A stretch of 64,000 bases of DNA, from contig CALVHB010000023.1 of NCBI GenBank assembly GCA_944327275.1, positions 1 through 64,000 of the forward strand, read 5' to 3'. Origin of the DNA: Candidatus Gastranaerophilales bacterium (GTDB lineage: Bacteria; Cyanobacteriota; Vampirovibrionia; Gastranaerophilales; Gastranaerophilaceae). Below, one piece after another: positions 1 to 8,815 of the stretch (the stretch's first letter is position 1; the number at the start of each line of letters is the position of its first letter). The notes under the pieces are model-generated. The model worked only from the letters and a program-made list of their open reading frames with translations. It did no database searches and was not told the origin of the DNA. Both the position numbers and the translations under genes were made by a program.

Positions 1-143
1 TTAGAAGACAAGCAGGCATAGGCCACTTACTTCAACACAAATCTGCTTCTAGAAAACGCAGAATTTTCAAAACAATATCAATTTCTGATTCACATTTCAA
101 ATTGATATCAAAAGAGTTACCATACAGGAAATATTCTAGATAG
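1..143 (+). CDS. rpmI: 50S ribosomal protein L35, C-terminal part (5' truncated by window edge)
   Basis: An open frame runs in from the left edge (first full codon at 3) and stops with TAG at 141-143. It encodes about 46 residues containing [16 protein letters not shown], the basic GxxHLLxxKSxxRKRR core typical of L35, and ends with a [10 protein letters not shown] tail resembling the L35 C-terminus. The start codon lies outside the window. It sits 11 bases before rplT, the usual rpmI-rplT order (infC often lies upstream). L35 is a small protein of the large ribosomal subunit. The identification rests on the motif and the neighbour. Confidence 0.9.
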   Translation, partial: RRQAGIGHLLQHKSASRKRRIFKTISISDSHFKLISKELPYRKYSR

Positions 144-154
144 GAGGCAGAATA

Positions 155-505
155 ATGAGAGTAAAACGTGGAAATGTATTACGCAAAAGACATAAAAAAA
201 TATTGAAATTAGCTAAAGGCTTTATAGGTGCTAGAAGCAGAATTTTCAAAGTTGCTAACATAGCAGTTATGAAAGCTTTAAAATATGCTTACAGAGATAG
301 ACGTACTACAAAACGCAATATGCGTCGTTTATGGATTGTAAGAATTAATGCTGCAGTTAGAGAACGCGGTATGAGCTATTCAAGATTCGTAAATGCTTGT
401 AAAAAAGCTAATATTACTGTTAACAGAAAAATGCTTGCAGATTTAGCTGTAAGAGATCCTGAAGCTTTTTCAGTTGTTTTTGAAGCTGCAAAAGCTGCTA
501 AATAG
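155..505 (+). CDS. rplT: 50S ribosomal protein L20
   Basis: This 116-residue protein starts [18 protein letters not shown], the conserved basic N-terminal tail of L20, which binds 23S rRNA early in large-subunit assembly. The globular half has the expected [19 protein letters not shown] segment. Length matches the family (about 115-120). A strong Shine-Dalgarno (aggagg, 142-147) lies 7 bases before the ATG. It is probably cotranscribed with rpmI and ends at the terminator at 531-565. In other bacteria L20 can repress its own operon translationally; no such site can be judged here because the operon start is outside. Confidence 0.98.
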   Translation: MRVKRGNVLRKRHKKILKLAKGFIGARSRIFKVANIAVMKALKYAYRDRRTTKRNMRRLWIVRINAAVRERGMSYSRFVNACKKANITVNRKMLADLAVRDPEAFSVVFEAAKAAK

Positions 506-530
506 TAGTAATAAAAAGCTAGAAATGATT

Positions 531-565
531 AAAAAAAAGATCTCAGTTTTTGAGGTCTTTTTTTT
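531..565 (+). terminator. Rho-independent terminator after rplT
   Basis: Two 15-base arms (AAAAAAAAGATCTCA and TGAGGTCTTTTTTTT) pair with one T-G wobble around a short T-rich loop and run into a T tract. It lies 26 bases past the rplT stop. Confidence 0.9.
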
Positions 566-655
566 GTTTTAATATTTCTTAACAAAAAGTAAATTTTTCA
601 TTAACGAAATACTTTATATAAATATAAAGGTTAGTTATAGTTTGGAGATTTTACT

Positions 656-1075
656 ATGATAGGTGAAAACTTTGATACTCCTATAATGTACAGGGATCTA
701 GCTAGTAGTACAGTTGGTCCGATGAGCTTCCCTTTGGGCGGAATGTACGCTCCAGGGATTTATCCCGGCTATGCAGCAGGTATTGGACGTGTTCGTTTGG
801 CATCTCAACCTGATAAAGACAAGTTTGAAACAATGAATAAAAAAGATAATGAAGGCTATAAAACAATGAAGTATGCAGCTATAGCCTTGGCTACAATATT
901 TGCTTTAGGAAGAATTGGCCCTATTAGAAAAAATATTAGAAAAGCAGGTGGTATATCTAAATATCTTTCTAACAAATGGGATAATTTTGTTGATTTTATA
1001 AAAGGTAATAAAAAACCAAAAGTTTCCTGGTGGCAAAAATTTAAAAACTTATTTCATAAACCCCCTAAACCATAA
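656..1075 (+). CDS. Hypothetical small membrane protein
   Basis: I do not recognise this 139-residue protein. The N-terminal half is rich in Gly, Pro and Tyr. One likely membrane segment follows at about residues 71-89 (MKYAAIALATIFALGRIG). The C-terminal tail is strongly basic with Trp and Pro (KVSWWQKFKNLFHKPPKP). A ggag Shine-Dalgarno at 644-647 is spaced 8 bases from the ATG, and a clean terminator follows, so it looks like an independent transcription unit. By the positive-inside rule the basic tail is probably cytoplasmic. Function unknown. Confidence 0.7.
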   Translation: MIGENFDTPIMYRDLASSTVGPMSFPLGGMYAPGIYPGYAAGIGRVRLASQPDKDKFETMNKKDNEGYKTMKYAAIALATIFALGRIGPIRKNIRKAGGISKYLSNKWDNFVDFIKGNKKPKVSWWQKFKNLFHKPPKP

Positions 1076-1103
1076 TCCCTCTTTCTAATCTTAATTTATG
1101 GTT

Positions 1104-1133
1104 AAATGCAAGATGTAAAATCTTGCATTTTTT
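1104..1133 (+). terminator. Rho-independent terminator
   Basis: A perfect 11-bp stem (AAATGCAAGAT / ATCTTGCATTT) with a 5-base loop is followed by T residues, 29 bases after the stop of the small membrane protein gene. Confidence 0.9.
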
Positions 1134-1134
1134 A

Positions 1135-1143
1135 TGTTATAAT
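1135..1143 (+). promoter_or_regulatory. Extended -10 promoter element for yajQ
   Basis: TGTTATAAT (TGn plus a perfect TATAAT) lies directly after the preceding terminator and 18 bases before the yajQ ATG, so the 5' leader is about 10 bases and carries the Shine-Dalgarno. No clear -35 is seen. Confidence 0.55.
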
Positions 1144-1161
1144 CGTAAAAAAGGAGGTTAT

Positions 1162-1662
1162 ATGGCTAAAGATTGTAGCTTTGATGTTGTTTCAGAATTT
1201 GATAAACAAGAGTTAGTTAACGCTGTTGATCAAGTAAAACGTGACGTGGCTTCCCGTTTTGATTTAAAAGATTCAGGTTCTTCGGTAGAACTTGAAGCTG
1301 ATAAGACTATAACAATTACTACAAGTGATGATATGAAATTGAGAAATATCTTTGATATTCTTCAGTCGAAGCTTGTAAAAAGAAATTTGAGTATAAGAAT
1401 CTTGGATCCACAGCCTGTAGAAAATGCTCTTGGTGGAAAAGTAAGACAAGTTTTTAAATTAAGAAAGGGATTAAATCAAGAGTTAGCTAAAAAGATTGTT
1501 GCTGATATTAAGGACTCAAAAAAGAAAGTTCAGGCTTCAATCCAAGGTGATCAGGTTAGAGTGTCTGGCAAGGATAAAGATGATTTGCAAGATATAATTA
1601 AAATGTTAAGAGCAAATGAAGATAAGTACGATTATCCTTTACAATTTACAAATTACAGATAA
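1162..1662 (+). CDS. yajQ: YajQ family nucleotide-binding protein (DUF520)
   Basis: This 166-residue cytosolic protein begins MAKDCSFDVVSEFDKQEL and has the tandem ferredoxin-like halves of the YajQ family, including the conserved IQGDQVRVSGKDKDDLQ and the C-terminal DYPLQFTNYR. YajQ proteins bind RNA and nucleotides; some bind cyclic di-GMP. The open frame extends 13 codons further upstream, but the aaggagg at 1151-1157 sits just before ATG 1162 and family alignments start here. Length matches the family (about 163). It has its own promoter and terminator. Confidence 0.93.
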   Translation: MAKDCSFDVVSEFDKQELVNAVDQVKRDVASRFDLKDSGSSVELEADKTITITTSDDMKLRNIFDILQSKLVKRNLSIRILDPQPVENALGGKVRQVFKLRKGLNQELAKKIVADIKDSKKKVQASIQGDQVRVSGKDKDDLQDIIKMLRANEDKYDYPLQFTNYR

Positions 1663-1693
1663 AAAAAAGAGCCTTTTTTAAGGCTCTTTTTTT
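1663..1693. terminator. Bidirectional terminator between yajQ and panD
   Basis: AAAAAAGAGCC and GGCTCTTTTTTT form a perfect stem around a T/A-rich loop. A-runs on one side and T-runs on the other let it serve both convergent genes. Confidence 0.88.
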
Positions 1694-2048
1694 AATGTGA
1701 TTCAATAATTTTGTTTTCATCATCAACAATTACTATTTGTGGTTTGTAATTATCCATTTCATCAGGATTGTATAGACCGTATGCTATAATTATCACTTTG
1801 TCACCAGGTTGAGCTTTTCTTGCAGCTGCGCCATTAAGACAAATCATTCCTGAATCAGGTTCTCCTTTTATTACATATGTATGAAATCTTTCTCCATTGT
1901 TAATATTTAAAATATCAACTTTTTGCCACTCTTTGATTTTTGAAGCTTTCATAAGAGTTTCATCTATTGTAATAGAGCCAACATAGTTTAAGTTAGCATC
2001 AGTAACTGTTGCTCTGTGTATTTTTGAACTAATAAATTCTTGTAGCAT
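1692..2048 (-). CDS. panD: Aspartate 1-decarboxylase, pyruvoyl-dependent
   Basis: This enzyme makes beta-alanine from aspartate for pantothenate and coenzyme A synthesis. The 118-residue proenzyme has the self-cleavage site at Gly24-Ser25 (YVGSITID), exactly where PanD is processed to generate the pyruvoyl group. Lys9 and the [12 protein letters not shown] segment are also conserved. Length is normal. It stands alone, without panB or panC nearby, converging on yajQ. Confidence 0.95.
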   Translation of the reverse strand: MLQEFISSKIHRATVTDANLNYVGSITIDETLMKASKIKEWQKVDILNINNGERFHTYVIKGEPDSGMICLNGAAARKAQPGDKVIIIAYGLYNPDEMDNYKPQIVIVDDENKIIESH

Positions 2049-2158
2049 ATTTATACCTCGCTCGAATATTTTACATCAAACAATTTTAAAAATCAAAAAG
2101 AAGATGTAACTATATAAGAAAATAGTTACATCTATGTTTATTTAATGTGCCTTCTTAT

Positions 2159-3883
2159 TTATAAGTTTTGTTTGTAAATTTTATCGCAATAATTTTCGAT
2201 ATTAGGAGTGTCAATTTCAAATACATGAACTCTTGCAGGTCCTAAGTTTGCGTATAATTTATTATTTTCTGCTTTAAAAATACTTTCTTTACCGTAAGAT
2301 GGAAGCAAATTGTTAAGTTCTTGAGAATCTTTTAGAGTTGGAACTTTAATTGTACAGTCTACTGAACGATTAACATTTTTATTTGCTACGACAAGTAGAG
2401 TTTTATCTCCCAGATGTCTTGCATAAGTAATAATTTGATCGTTTTTATCTCCATCTTTGTCTAGTTCGATAAAGGTTCCTTTATTTATGACATCAGCATA
2501 CTTATCTTTTAACTCAAGTGCTTTTGTCATGAATTGACCAATTTCAGGTTGAGTGCCACCAGGTTTTCTTGAGAGGTTAAAGATGTCTAATTTGCCTCTG
2601 TGTACAGTCATTTCATGATTGTCAGTTTGAGTTACCGGATTATATTTATCTTGATAAGAGTATACATAATCATCTCCTGATTGATAGCCGTCCACGATGT
2701 AAGGATTCAACATCGGCAATGTTGCTTGTAAACCCATTGTAAGGTTACAATAATCGGCTCCACCATGGAACATTGGAGATATATCGTCGTGGGTTGCGAA
2801 TGATCCGATTAATCCTTTGCCTTTTGGAAGTTTATATGACATATCAAGTTGTTCTTTTATATAATTCATAAAAGTCTTAGCATCAGGCCATTCGTGGAAA
2901 ATATGGTATTGTCCATATATCAAATCAAAACCTGCTCTTAGAGCATCTTCAGGTCTGTCGTAAGCCATATTTGCTTGAGGAGATGCATCTTCGTAAGTAT
3001 ATGTTTCTGCTAACCAGGCGAATTCAGGATCTCTCATTCTTGAATATGGTATTATGATATCCCAAAATTCTACAGGTTTAGCTCTTGAAACGTCTGCTCT
3101 TATACCATCAATTCCCAAATCAATACACATATCTACGTATTCTTTGTGAAGTTCCAAAAGTTTTGGGTTAAGAGTTCTTTTACCTTCATCTTCCCAAGGT
3201 TGGAACATTCTTATGTCATTCCATCCTTGAGGAGTTTTAGCTAGTCCGTCTCTTTCTTTAGCCATCCATTCCGGATGTTCTAAAAACATATCGTATGATG
3301 CACAACTAGGCATATCAAGCATTACCTTGATTCCTCTTTTGTGGCATTCATCTATAAATGCTTTAAATTGTTCCTTATCGGATCTTGGATCATTTTTATC
3401 AACCAAGTTAGGGTCGATTGCGAGCATATCTTTTGGAGCATATAATGATCCTGCTGTTCCCATTGCTTTCATTTTTCCTGGAGGGTGTATTGGTAATATG
3501 TGTAAGGCGTTGAATCCTTGAGCTTTTACTTCATCAAGACGTTCAATGGCATTTAAGAATGTCCCATTTTGTTCATTCCCGTCAATATATTCGTTACCAT
3601 TTAAATCTTTTGCGTTAAAAGTTCTCATCACAATAGCTAAGATTTTTGCCTTGTTATTTCTCACCATTGTTCTATAGTCATTGTGATAGTCTACAGGTGC
3701 TGTATTTTCAACTTTTTTTACAACCGAAGCATTGATTGATGCAAGATTGTTTAGGTAAGCACTTATTAATCCTGAATTTGCAACTTTATTTTCAGTCGGG
3801 TTTGAAGTAACTGTTTTTTCAGGAGTGTTACCTAAGTTTACTTGTTGAAATTTAACGTTTAATAAATTTGTAGGACTAATCAT
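2159..3883 (-). CDS. GH13-like alpha-amylase family protein with atypical N-terminus
   Basis: The 574-residue protein has a GH13 TIM barrel: a starting strand with LPIHPPGK (about 131-138), the nucleophile region GIRADV (Asp264), the acid/base region WLAETY (Glu293) and the region IV site ATHDD (Asp366). Region I is divergent (LDMPSCA instead of DxVxNH). A C-terminal beta domain follows from about residue 450. There is no signal peptide; instead a polar 60-residue N-terminus (MISPTNLLNVKFQQVN) resembles those of lineage-specific proteins in this window. It is the last gene of a three-gene leftward operon, 1 base after the preceding stop, with Shine-Dalgarno aaggga. Substrate unknown; alpha-glucan or maltose transfer is possible. 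Confidence 0.8.
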   Translation of the reverse strand: MISPTNLLNVKFQQVNLGNTPEKTVTSNPTENKVANSGLISAYLNNLASINASVVKKVENTAPVDYHNDYRTMVRNNKAKILAIVMRTFNAKDLNGNEYIDGNEQNGTFLNAIERLDEVKAQGFNALHILPIHPPGKMKAMGTAGSLYAPKDMLAIDPNLVDKNDPRSDKEQFKAFIDECHKRGIKVMLDMPSCASYDMFLEHPEWMAKERDGLAKTPQGWNDIRMFQPWEDEGKRTLNPKLLELHKEYVDMCIDLGIDGIRADVSRAKPVEFWDIIIPYSRMRDPEFAWLAETYTYEDASPQANMAYDRPEDALRAGFDLIYGQYHIFHEWPDAKTFMNYIKEQLDMSYKLPKGKGLIGSFATHDDISPMFHGGADYCNLTMGLQATLPMLNPYIVDGYQSGDDYVYSYQDKYNPVTQTDNHEMTVHRGKLDIFNLSRKPGGTQPEIGQFMTKALELKDKYADVINKGTFIELDKDGDKNDQIITYARHLGDKTLLVVANKNVNRSVDCTIKVPTLKDSQELNNLLPSYGKESIFKAENNKLYANLGPARVHVFEIDTPNIENYCDKIYKQNL

Positions 3884-3884
3884 T

Positions 3885-6452
3885 TTATTTTCCCTTTTGT
3901 TGTGGAGATTTCATCTTTCCTAGGAAGAACTGAACAAATACTGTTAATCCTAAAAGAGCTGCTCCTGCTCCACCAAATATCTTAAGCCATTTGTTTGTAT
4001 TATATACTTGTTTTCCTGTCTTATGCAGTAATTCCAGAGGAGAAATACCTGTCAGTAGGAACTTCACATCTGATCCTGTCTGATTTTTTGCTCTTATAAG
4101 ATGACGAGGTTTTGCAAAGTAATCTTCACCACCAAGTTTTTCAAGAACAGTGTTTCTATAGTTTAGAACTTCTTGTTTGATATTAGTTTCGTTTAATATC
4201 GCCATTGTATCAGGGTGCATATCCCCTTCATACATCAATCTCATTGCGTCTTGGTAGAAATATTTATCTCCAGGAATATCTGTTCTTTCAATATTTTTAT
4301 TTAGATAATGATATACAACTTTTCCATTTTTTACTTCAACAGGTGCTTTGGTAGTGTTAGGATGTGCATTTCTTAACATGTAGAATTTAGTTGCATAATC
4401 AGAAGAGTGACCTTCTAAAGTGATAGTTTTACAAAGTTCAATTAATTCTTCTTTTACTTCGGTGTATTTACCTTGAAGTGCAGGTTGGTTATTAACATCT
4501 GTTGATATACGTCTGAACATATCCAGAGTGTTTATGATCCTATAGAAAGAACTTTTTACTCCAAGAAGTCTGTCTTTTACATAAATTTTTTGTAGATTTT
4601 TCAATGTTCCAATAACATCATTTCCGTCAACGCCAACAAGTCCTTTGGCAGTTCTTTCAAATCCTAAATCACCGTTTCGAAGTTCTTTTGCAACACTATC
4701 AAACAATCCATCAACGATGTCATCATAAGCAGTATTATTATAATCTCCGGTCATTAGCGGTGTTGAAATATCACTTGTTTTAAGTTTATCGTTAATTTCT
4801 GCAATCTTTTTCGCCATCGTTGTCATAAGTTTGTTGAAAGATTCTTTATTAGCAACGATATTGTCGACTTTCTTTCTTAAAAGAGGTGAAATAAGAGTTG
4901 TATCACTGTGTACTTTCTCAAGTTCTGAAGATGTAAATCCTAAAGATTTCAAGAGTGTTTTAGCAACATCATTCCAATAGTTTGCTATAACAGTTTCAGG
5001 AGCTGCTCCAACTTTTTTCAATGCATATTCGTCCAGAGCTTGATTTTTAGCATTAAAATCATCAAATATTTTTGCAAGTTTTTGTAACTTTGTAATTGCT
5101 TTGCTATCAAAAATATTAGATTTTGCTTTGGATAGAATAACTTTTATTGAGCTGGAATTTTTATCTGCTTTATTTTTTACTATAAGTTTTCTAACAAGTT
5201 CAATATCTTGTTGTTTATCAGGGTTGTTTTTGTTATATTCTACAGCATTTTTTTCTACTAGTTTTTTTATGGCAATTGTTATATCTCTAAATTTGGATGC
5301 GTCTATATCTTTGTTTAGTTGTTCATTGCTATTTAAAAGCTCTATAATTTGATTTTCATTTGGTATAATTGCCTGAATGAATTCTTCATCAAATGCTCTA
5401 ACCTTTTTAAACATTTTCAAAAGGTTTTCATGAATTTCTTTTATATTTTCAACTTTAACATTGTATGTATTTTGTCCATATATTTTTTCTCTTAAGTCTG
5501 CTCTAAAGTTTCGAGCGGTTAGTGGATCCATGTATTTTGTGAAAATTTCTGAAATAGATTCTTCAAGTTCTTTTGTAACAGGTTGATCTTTGTGTTTTGT
5601 TATAACTTCGTTCAAGTTGTTTGTAATAAAGTTAGTTTGATATTTTTTTGCGTATGAGTCAATATTACTCAATATCTTATCAGCTTCTTTATTTTGCCTG
5701 TTATCAAGAAACTTATTTAAATAAGGTTCAGAAAGATTGCAAATAATTCCACTCATGATAGGGGCTGCAAAACCTGCTGTAAGCATCCAAAGTGTATTAT
5801 TCTGAGTGGCAATTTTCTTCATTTTCTCTTGTATGAATTCTCTTCTGTTAGGAATATTCTTGTCTACACCCAGTCTATCACCAATTTTTTGGATTTCTTC
5901 ATCTGAGTATAAATCCCAAGGTAGGAATTGTGGGTCCTGATAGAATGGTTTTTTCCTTCCAAAACTGTCCTCATATTGTTTATGAACATTTACTCCATGA
6001 ATTAAATATGCAGGTAATTGAATTGCTATTTTAGGCCATATAGCCATTGAAGCAAGGAATGATGCCAACCCTACAAATTCCATCCCTTTAGTCATTGGAG
6101 TTTGTCTTTTTGTAAACAAATATCCGGCAATACCTAGTCCACCTAACATAAGACCTAAATCATTTAATTTGCCAAGTTCATGATCGTTAGCATTCCCTTG
6201 TATTGCATGTTTTAGAGCTTTTGCATTGTATATGCCGTTTTTGACAAGTGCTGCAGGACTGTTAAAAATGCTACCTTTTATTAGCTGCCCTTTTCCGTCA
6301 AGAGGTTTAATAAAAGTTCTATTGTTAAGTTCTTTTTGTATATCAAAATCAGGCTTAGGTTTTTTAGGTGCTTCTTGTTTTTTTTGTTGATTTAACCTAT
6401 TAGCACTTGTAGATTGATATGTTATGAAATTTTGAATTAGGTTTGAATTCAT
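3885..6452 (-). CDS. Large lineage-specific membrane protein (paralogue of the gene at 6455-7483)
   Basis: I do not recognise a named family for this 855-residue protein. It has two probable membrane segments at about 99-115 and 124-145, another at about 222-240, a long charged helical region (250-800) and a C-terminal membrane segment (about 830-850) with a basic tail. Residues 160-250 (FLPWDLY, then LG...N, then SEPYLNKFL) align with the same positions of the upstream neighbour, so the two share a domain. It lies 2 bases from each operon neighbour. It may form a complex with that neighbour; function unknown. Confidence 0.8.
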   Translation of the reverse strand: MNSNLIQNFITYQSTSANRLNQQKKQEAPKKPKPDFDIQKELNNRTFIKPLDGKGQLIKGSIFNSPAALVKNGIYNAKALKHAIQGNANDHELGKLNDLGLMLGGLGIAGYLFTKRQTPMTKGMEFVGLASFLASMAIWPKIAIQLPAYLIHGVNVHKQYEDSFGRKKPFYQDPQFLPWDLYSDEEIQKIGDRLGVDKNIPNRREFIQEKMKKIATQNNTLWMLTAGFAAPIMSGIICNLSEPYLNKFLDNRQNKEADKILSNIDSYAKKYQTNFITNNLNEVITKHKDQPVTKELEESISEIFTKYMDPLTARNFRADLREKIYGQNTYNVKVENIKEIHENLLKMFKKVRAFDEEFIQAIIPNENQIIELLNSNEQLNKDIDASKFRDITIAIKKLVEKNAVEYNKNNPDKQQDIELVRKLIVKNKADKNSSSIKVILSKAKSNIFDSKAITKLQKLAKIFDDFNAKNQALDEYALKKVGAAPETVIANYWNDVAKTLLKSLGFTSSELEKVHSDTTLISPLLRKKVDNIVANKESFNKLMTTMAKKIAEINDKLKTSDISTPLMTGDYNNTAYDDIVDGLFDSVAKELRNGDLGFERTAKGLVGVDGNDVIGTLKNLQKIYVKDRLLGVKSSFYRIINTLDMFRRISTDVNNQPALQGKYTEVKEELIELCKTITLEGHSSDYATKFYMLRNAHPNTTKAPVEVKNGKVVYHYLNKNIERTDIPGDKYFYQDAMRLMYEGDMHPDTMAILNETNIKQEVLNYRNTVLEKLGGEDYFAKPRHLIRAKNQTGSDVKFLLTGISPLELLHKTGKQVYNTNKWLKIFGGAGAALLGLTVFVQFFLGKMKSPQQKGK

Positions 6453-6454
6453 TT

Positions 6455-7483
6455 TTAACTTACCACGTAATTGTCATCTTTGTTTATAACTTTTGAAGCG
6501 TCAGTTTTTTGAGGCTTTTTACCACTTGCAACAGTATTAGCTACTCCGACCACAGAAGATAATAATGATGCTCCTAACAGAATTTTGCCGGCATGTTTAC
6601 TTACACCGCTACCTTCTCCATTGTAGAAATTTTTAGCACTTTTTACAAAACTTTCTTTTAAAATACTCATTGATTCTTTAAATTCTTTTTCTTTCCAGAA
6701 TTTAAAAGTCATATTATTAAGATATTTTTCCCAAGGTGTCTGGAATGCAAAAGCTACACCTGAAGCTGCCCATAAGTATGAAGATATTGTTTTGGCCAAG
6801 TTTGATTTAACTACTATTTCTTTTATTCTAGGTTTGACTTCTTGGTCAGAATCATTTAGGTTTTCTCCCATTCCTAATTTTTTTGCAATTTTGTCATAAC
6901 GGAAGTTTCTTTTCTGTCCTTTTGATTCATCTCCGTAAAGCAAATCCCAACGAGGGAATTCTACACTTTCAAATACTTTATGATATTCAATACTTGTGAT
7001 ATCCGTATCATTTATATGATCTGGCAGTTCATAAATTACTTTAGCGTATGGCTGTTCGGTATCTACTCCTGTTAGAGCTTTTACCGGTTTGGTTATTAGA
7101 GATTTTGAAAGACTTTTTGCCAGTCCGTAGAAGACAACCCCAAGGGCCATCTTTTTCCCGATTTTAGAAGCTTGAGTTCTGTCAAAATGGTCGTAAAATT
7201 TGTTGGCAAAATTAAATACAGCCATTAATGTAGCACTTCCTACAAGATATGGGACTGTTCCCATTGTTAAAAATTCATAAAAATTTGCGTTTTTACTTCC
7301 TTTCAATCCCTTTGCAGGATAGACAGTAAAAGCGTTTGTTAACTTATCCAGTCCTATGCGTGTATTGGTTATAAAATTGTTAGGCAAAAGAGTATCATGA
7401 TTGTATCTTAGACTCTTTTTATCTTCGTTGTTGTTCGCCCTAAAACCTATTACATTTTTATGATTGTTAATCGGTAAAATCAT
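6455..7483 (-). CDS. Lineage-specific membrane protein with N-terminal VIGFRA signature
   Basis: This 342-residue protein heads the leftward operon. The start chosen (MILPINNHK) has ggag 5 bases upstream; a GTG five codons earlier is less likely. It has probable membrane segments at about 73-93, 110-128, 232-250 and 302-320. Residues 165-256 (FPRWDLL, LG...N, PWEKYLN) match the next gene. The polar N-terminus with VIGFRAN at 11-17 resembles the xxFxG pattern of other proteins in the window. No known domain recognised. Confidence 0.78.
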   Translation of the reverse strand: MILPINNHKNVIGFRANNNEDKKSLRYNHDTLLPNNFITNTRIGLDKLTNAFTVYPAKGLKGSKNANFYEFLTMGTVPYLVGSATLMAVFNFANKFYDHFDRTQASKIGKKMALGVVFYGLAKSLSKSLITKPVKALTGVDTEQPYAKVIYELPDHINDTDITSIEYHKVFESVEFPRWDLLYGDESKGQKRNFRYDKIAKKLGMGENLNDSDQEVKPRIKEIVVKSNLAKTISSYLWAASGVAFAFQTPWEKYLNNMTFKFWKEKEFKESMSILKESFVKSAKNFYNGEGSGVSKHAGKILLGASLLSSVVGVANTVASGKKPQKTDASKVINKDDNYVVS

Positions 7484-7580
7484 TATCACTCCACGCACAT
7501 GAATATGGTGTTTAAAGACCTGTAAATATTATTTTTTGTCAGTATTTCTTTATTAATTTAACATTTTTTTACAATGTAAA

Positions 7581-8426
7581 TTATGCATAAATTCTGAAAA
7601 ATATTGCAGTCGCAATTCCTGCGATAATGCAGTAATAGCCAAATATCGCAAGTGAAAATTTAGATATAAATTTCATAAAATATTTAATGCATAAATACCC
7701 TACAACTCCTGATACAAGTGTTCCTGCAAGTATTGCCGTCCAGTTGTATTGAATTGCTTCATGTATGTCTATTTTTACTAAAGGATATACCATTGATGCT
7801 CCAAGTATTATTGGAATACTAAGTAAAAACGAATATCTTGCTGCAGTAACTCTATCTAAACCGCAAAATAGTCCTGTTGCAATTGTCCATCCGGATCTAG
7901 AAAAACCGGGCAGTGCGGCTAGCCCTTGTGCAATACCTATAAATATGGAAGTTTTTAAATCCATATTATCTTTCTTTTCTTCAATTTTTTTAGATTTATA
8001 CTCACTGTATAGTAGTGCAAAACCTGTTATAAACAGTAAAATCCCAACTATTGAAGGAGAATATACAAGTTTTTCTGCAACTTCATTTATTGGTAAAGCT
8101 AACGCAACTGTAACGACTGTACCAATCATTATGAAAAGCCCCAGTTTAGCTTCTTTATCTGACCAATTTTTTGTTTTTAAAGCTTGATACATTGCTTTTA
8201 AGATATTCATTACATCTTTTCTGAAGAATATTAATACTGCAATTAATGTCCCCAAATGAACCATGATGTCAAAAAAGACTTCTTCATTTGAGCTTTGTAC
8301 AATTTCTATACCTTTAAAAACTTTGTAAAAATTTGATGTAAAAACAAGGTGAGCTGAACTTGAAATAGGTAGAAATTCACTCAAACCTTGAACTATCCCC
8401 ATTAATATTGCCTGTATTAAATTCAT
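7581..8426 (-). CDS. uppP: Undecaprenyl-diphosphatase (UppP/BacA)
   Basis: This integral membrane enzyme dephosphorylates undecaprenyl diphosphate to recycle the lipid carrier for peptidoglycan and LPS; overproduction gives bacitracin resistance in other species. Both family signatures are present: QGLSEFLPISSSAHL (13-27, catalytic Glu17 and conserved His26) and PGFSRSGWT (173-181, Arg177). It is 281 residues with about eight hydrophobic segments, a normal size. It is last in the kdsD-kdsC-queD-uppP run, 23 bases after queD. Confidence 0.96.
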   Translation of the reverse strand: MNLIQAILMGIVQGLSEFLPISSSAHLVFTSNFYKVFKGIEIVQSSNEEVFFDIMVHLGTLIAVLIFFRKDVMNILKAMYQALKTKNWSDKEAKLGLFIMIGTVVTVALALPINEVAEKLVYSPSIVGILLFITGFALLYSEYKSKKIEEKKDNMDLKTSIFIGIAQGLAALPGFSRSGWTIATGLFCGLDRVTAARYSFLLSIPIILGASMVYPLVKIDIHEAIQYNWTAILAGTLVSGVVGYLCIKYFMKFISKFSLAIFGYYCIIAGIATAIFFRIYA

Positions 8427-8449
8427 TTTATCCCTTCCATAATTAAAAA

Positions 8450-8812
8450 CTAGTCTTCTTCAAAATAGCTGCAACAAGATGTTTGAGTTTCCCAAACTGT
8501 TACTTTGCTAAGTTGTACGACTCTTTCTTTCAATTTATTATAAATAAACATTGAAATCATTTCACTTGAAGGGCTTTCCCCTTTGAATTCAGGTAAAGCA
8601 TTCAAATCTTTGTGATCTAACATATCCAAAACTGATTTAAGTTCTTTTTTTAATACTTTGTAATCAATTAATATATTGCTTTTATCAAGGGTTTCTCCTT
8701 TTACAAAAACTTCTACCATCCAGTTATGTCCATGTTGATTTTCACATTCCCCCTCATAGTTTAGTAGGTGATGTGCAGCGGCAAAGAATGCCTGTGTTTT
8801 GATTTCAAACAT
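8450..8812 (-). CDS. queD: 6-carboxytetrahydropterin synthase QueD (PTPS family)
   Basis: QueD converts dihydroneopterin triphosphate to 6-carboxy-tetrahydropterin in queuosine/7-deazaguanine synthesis. The 120-residue protein has zinc-ligand histidines in FAAAHHL (14-15) and HGH (27-29), with Cys23 four residues ahead of HGH as in the catalytic CxxxHGH motif. VTVWET near the end supplies the conserved substrate-binding Glu. It lies 3 bases after kdsC. The other queuosine genes are not in the window, so the assignment over other PTPS-family enzymes rests on the CxxxHGH motif. Confidence 0.88.
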   Translation of the reverse strand: MFEIKTQAFFAAAHHLLNYEGECENQHGHNWMVEVFVKGETLDKSNILIDYKVLKKELKSVLDMLDHKDLNALPEFKGESPSSEMISMFIYNKLKERVVQLSKVTVWETQTSCCSYFEED

Positions 8813-8815
8813 ATT

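Noticed and set aside
3560-3630. EF-hand-like sequence in the GH13-like protein (DLNGNEYIDGNE)
   Set aside because: It lies between the first and second elements of the TIM barrel where GH13 proteins have a similar loop; a lone partial EF-hand is not convincing.
7765-8187. 140-codon open frame on the plus strand
   Set aside because: It lies wholly antisense to uppP, lacks a ribosome binding site and its translation shows no protein-like pattern.
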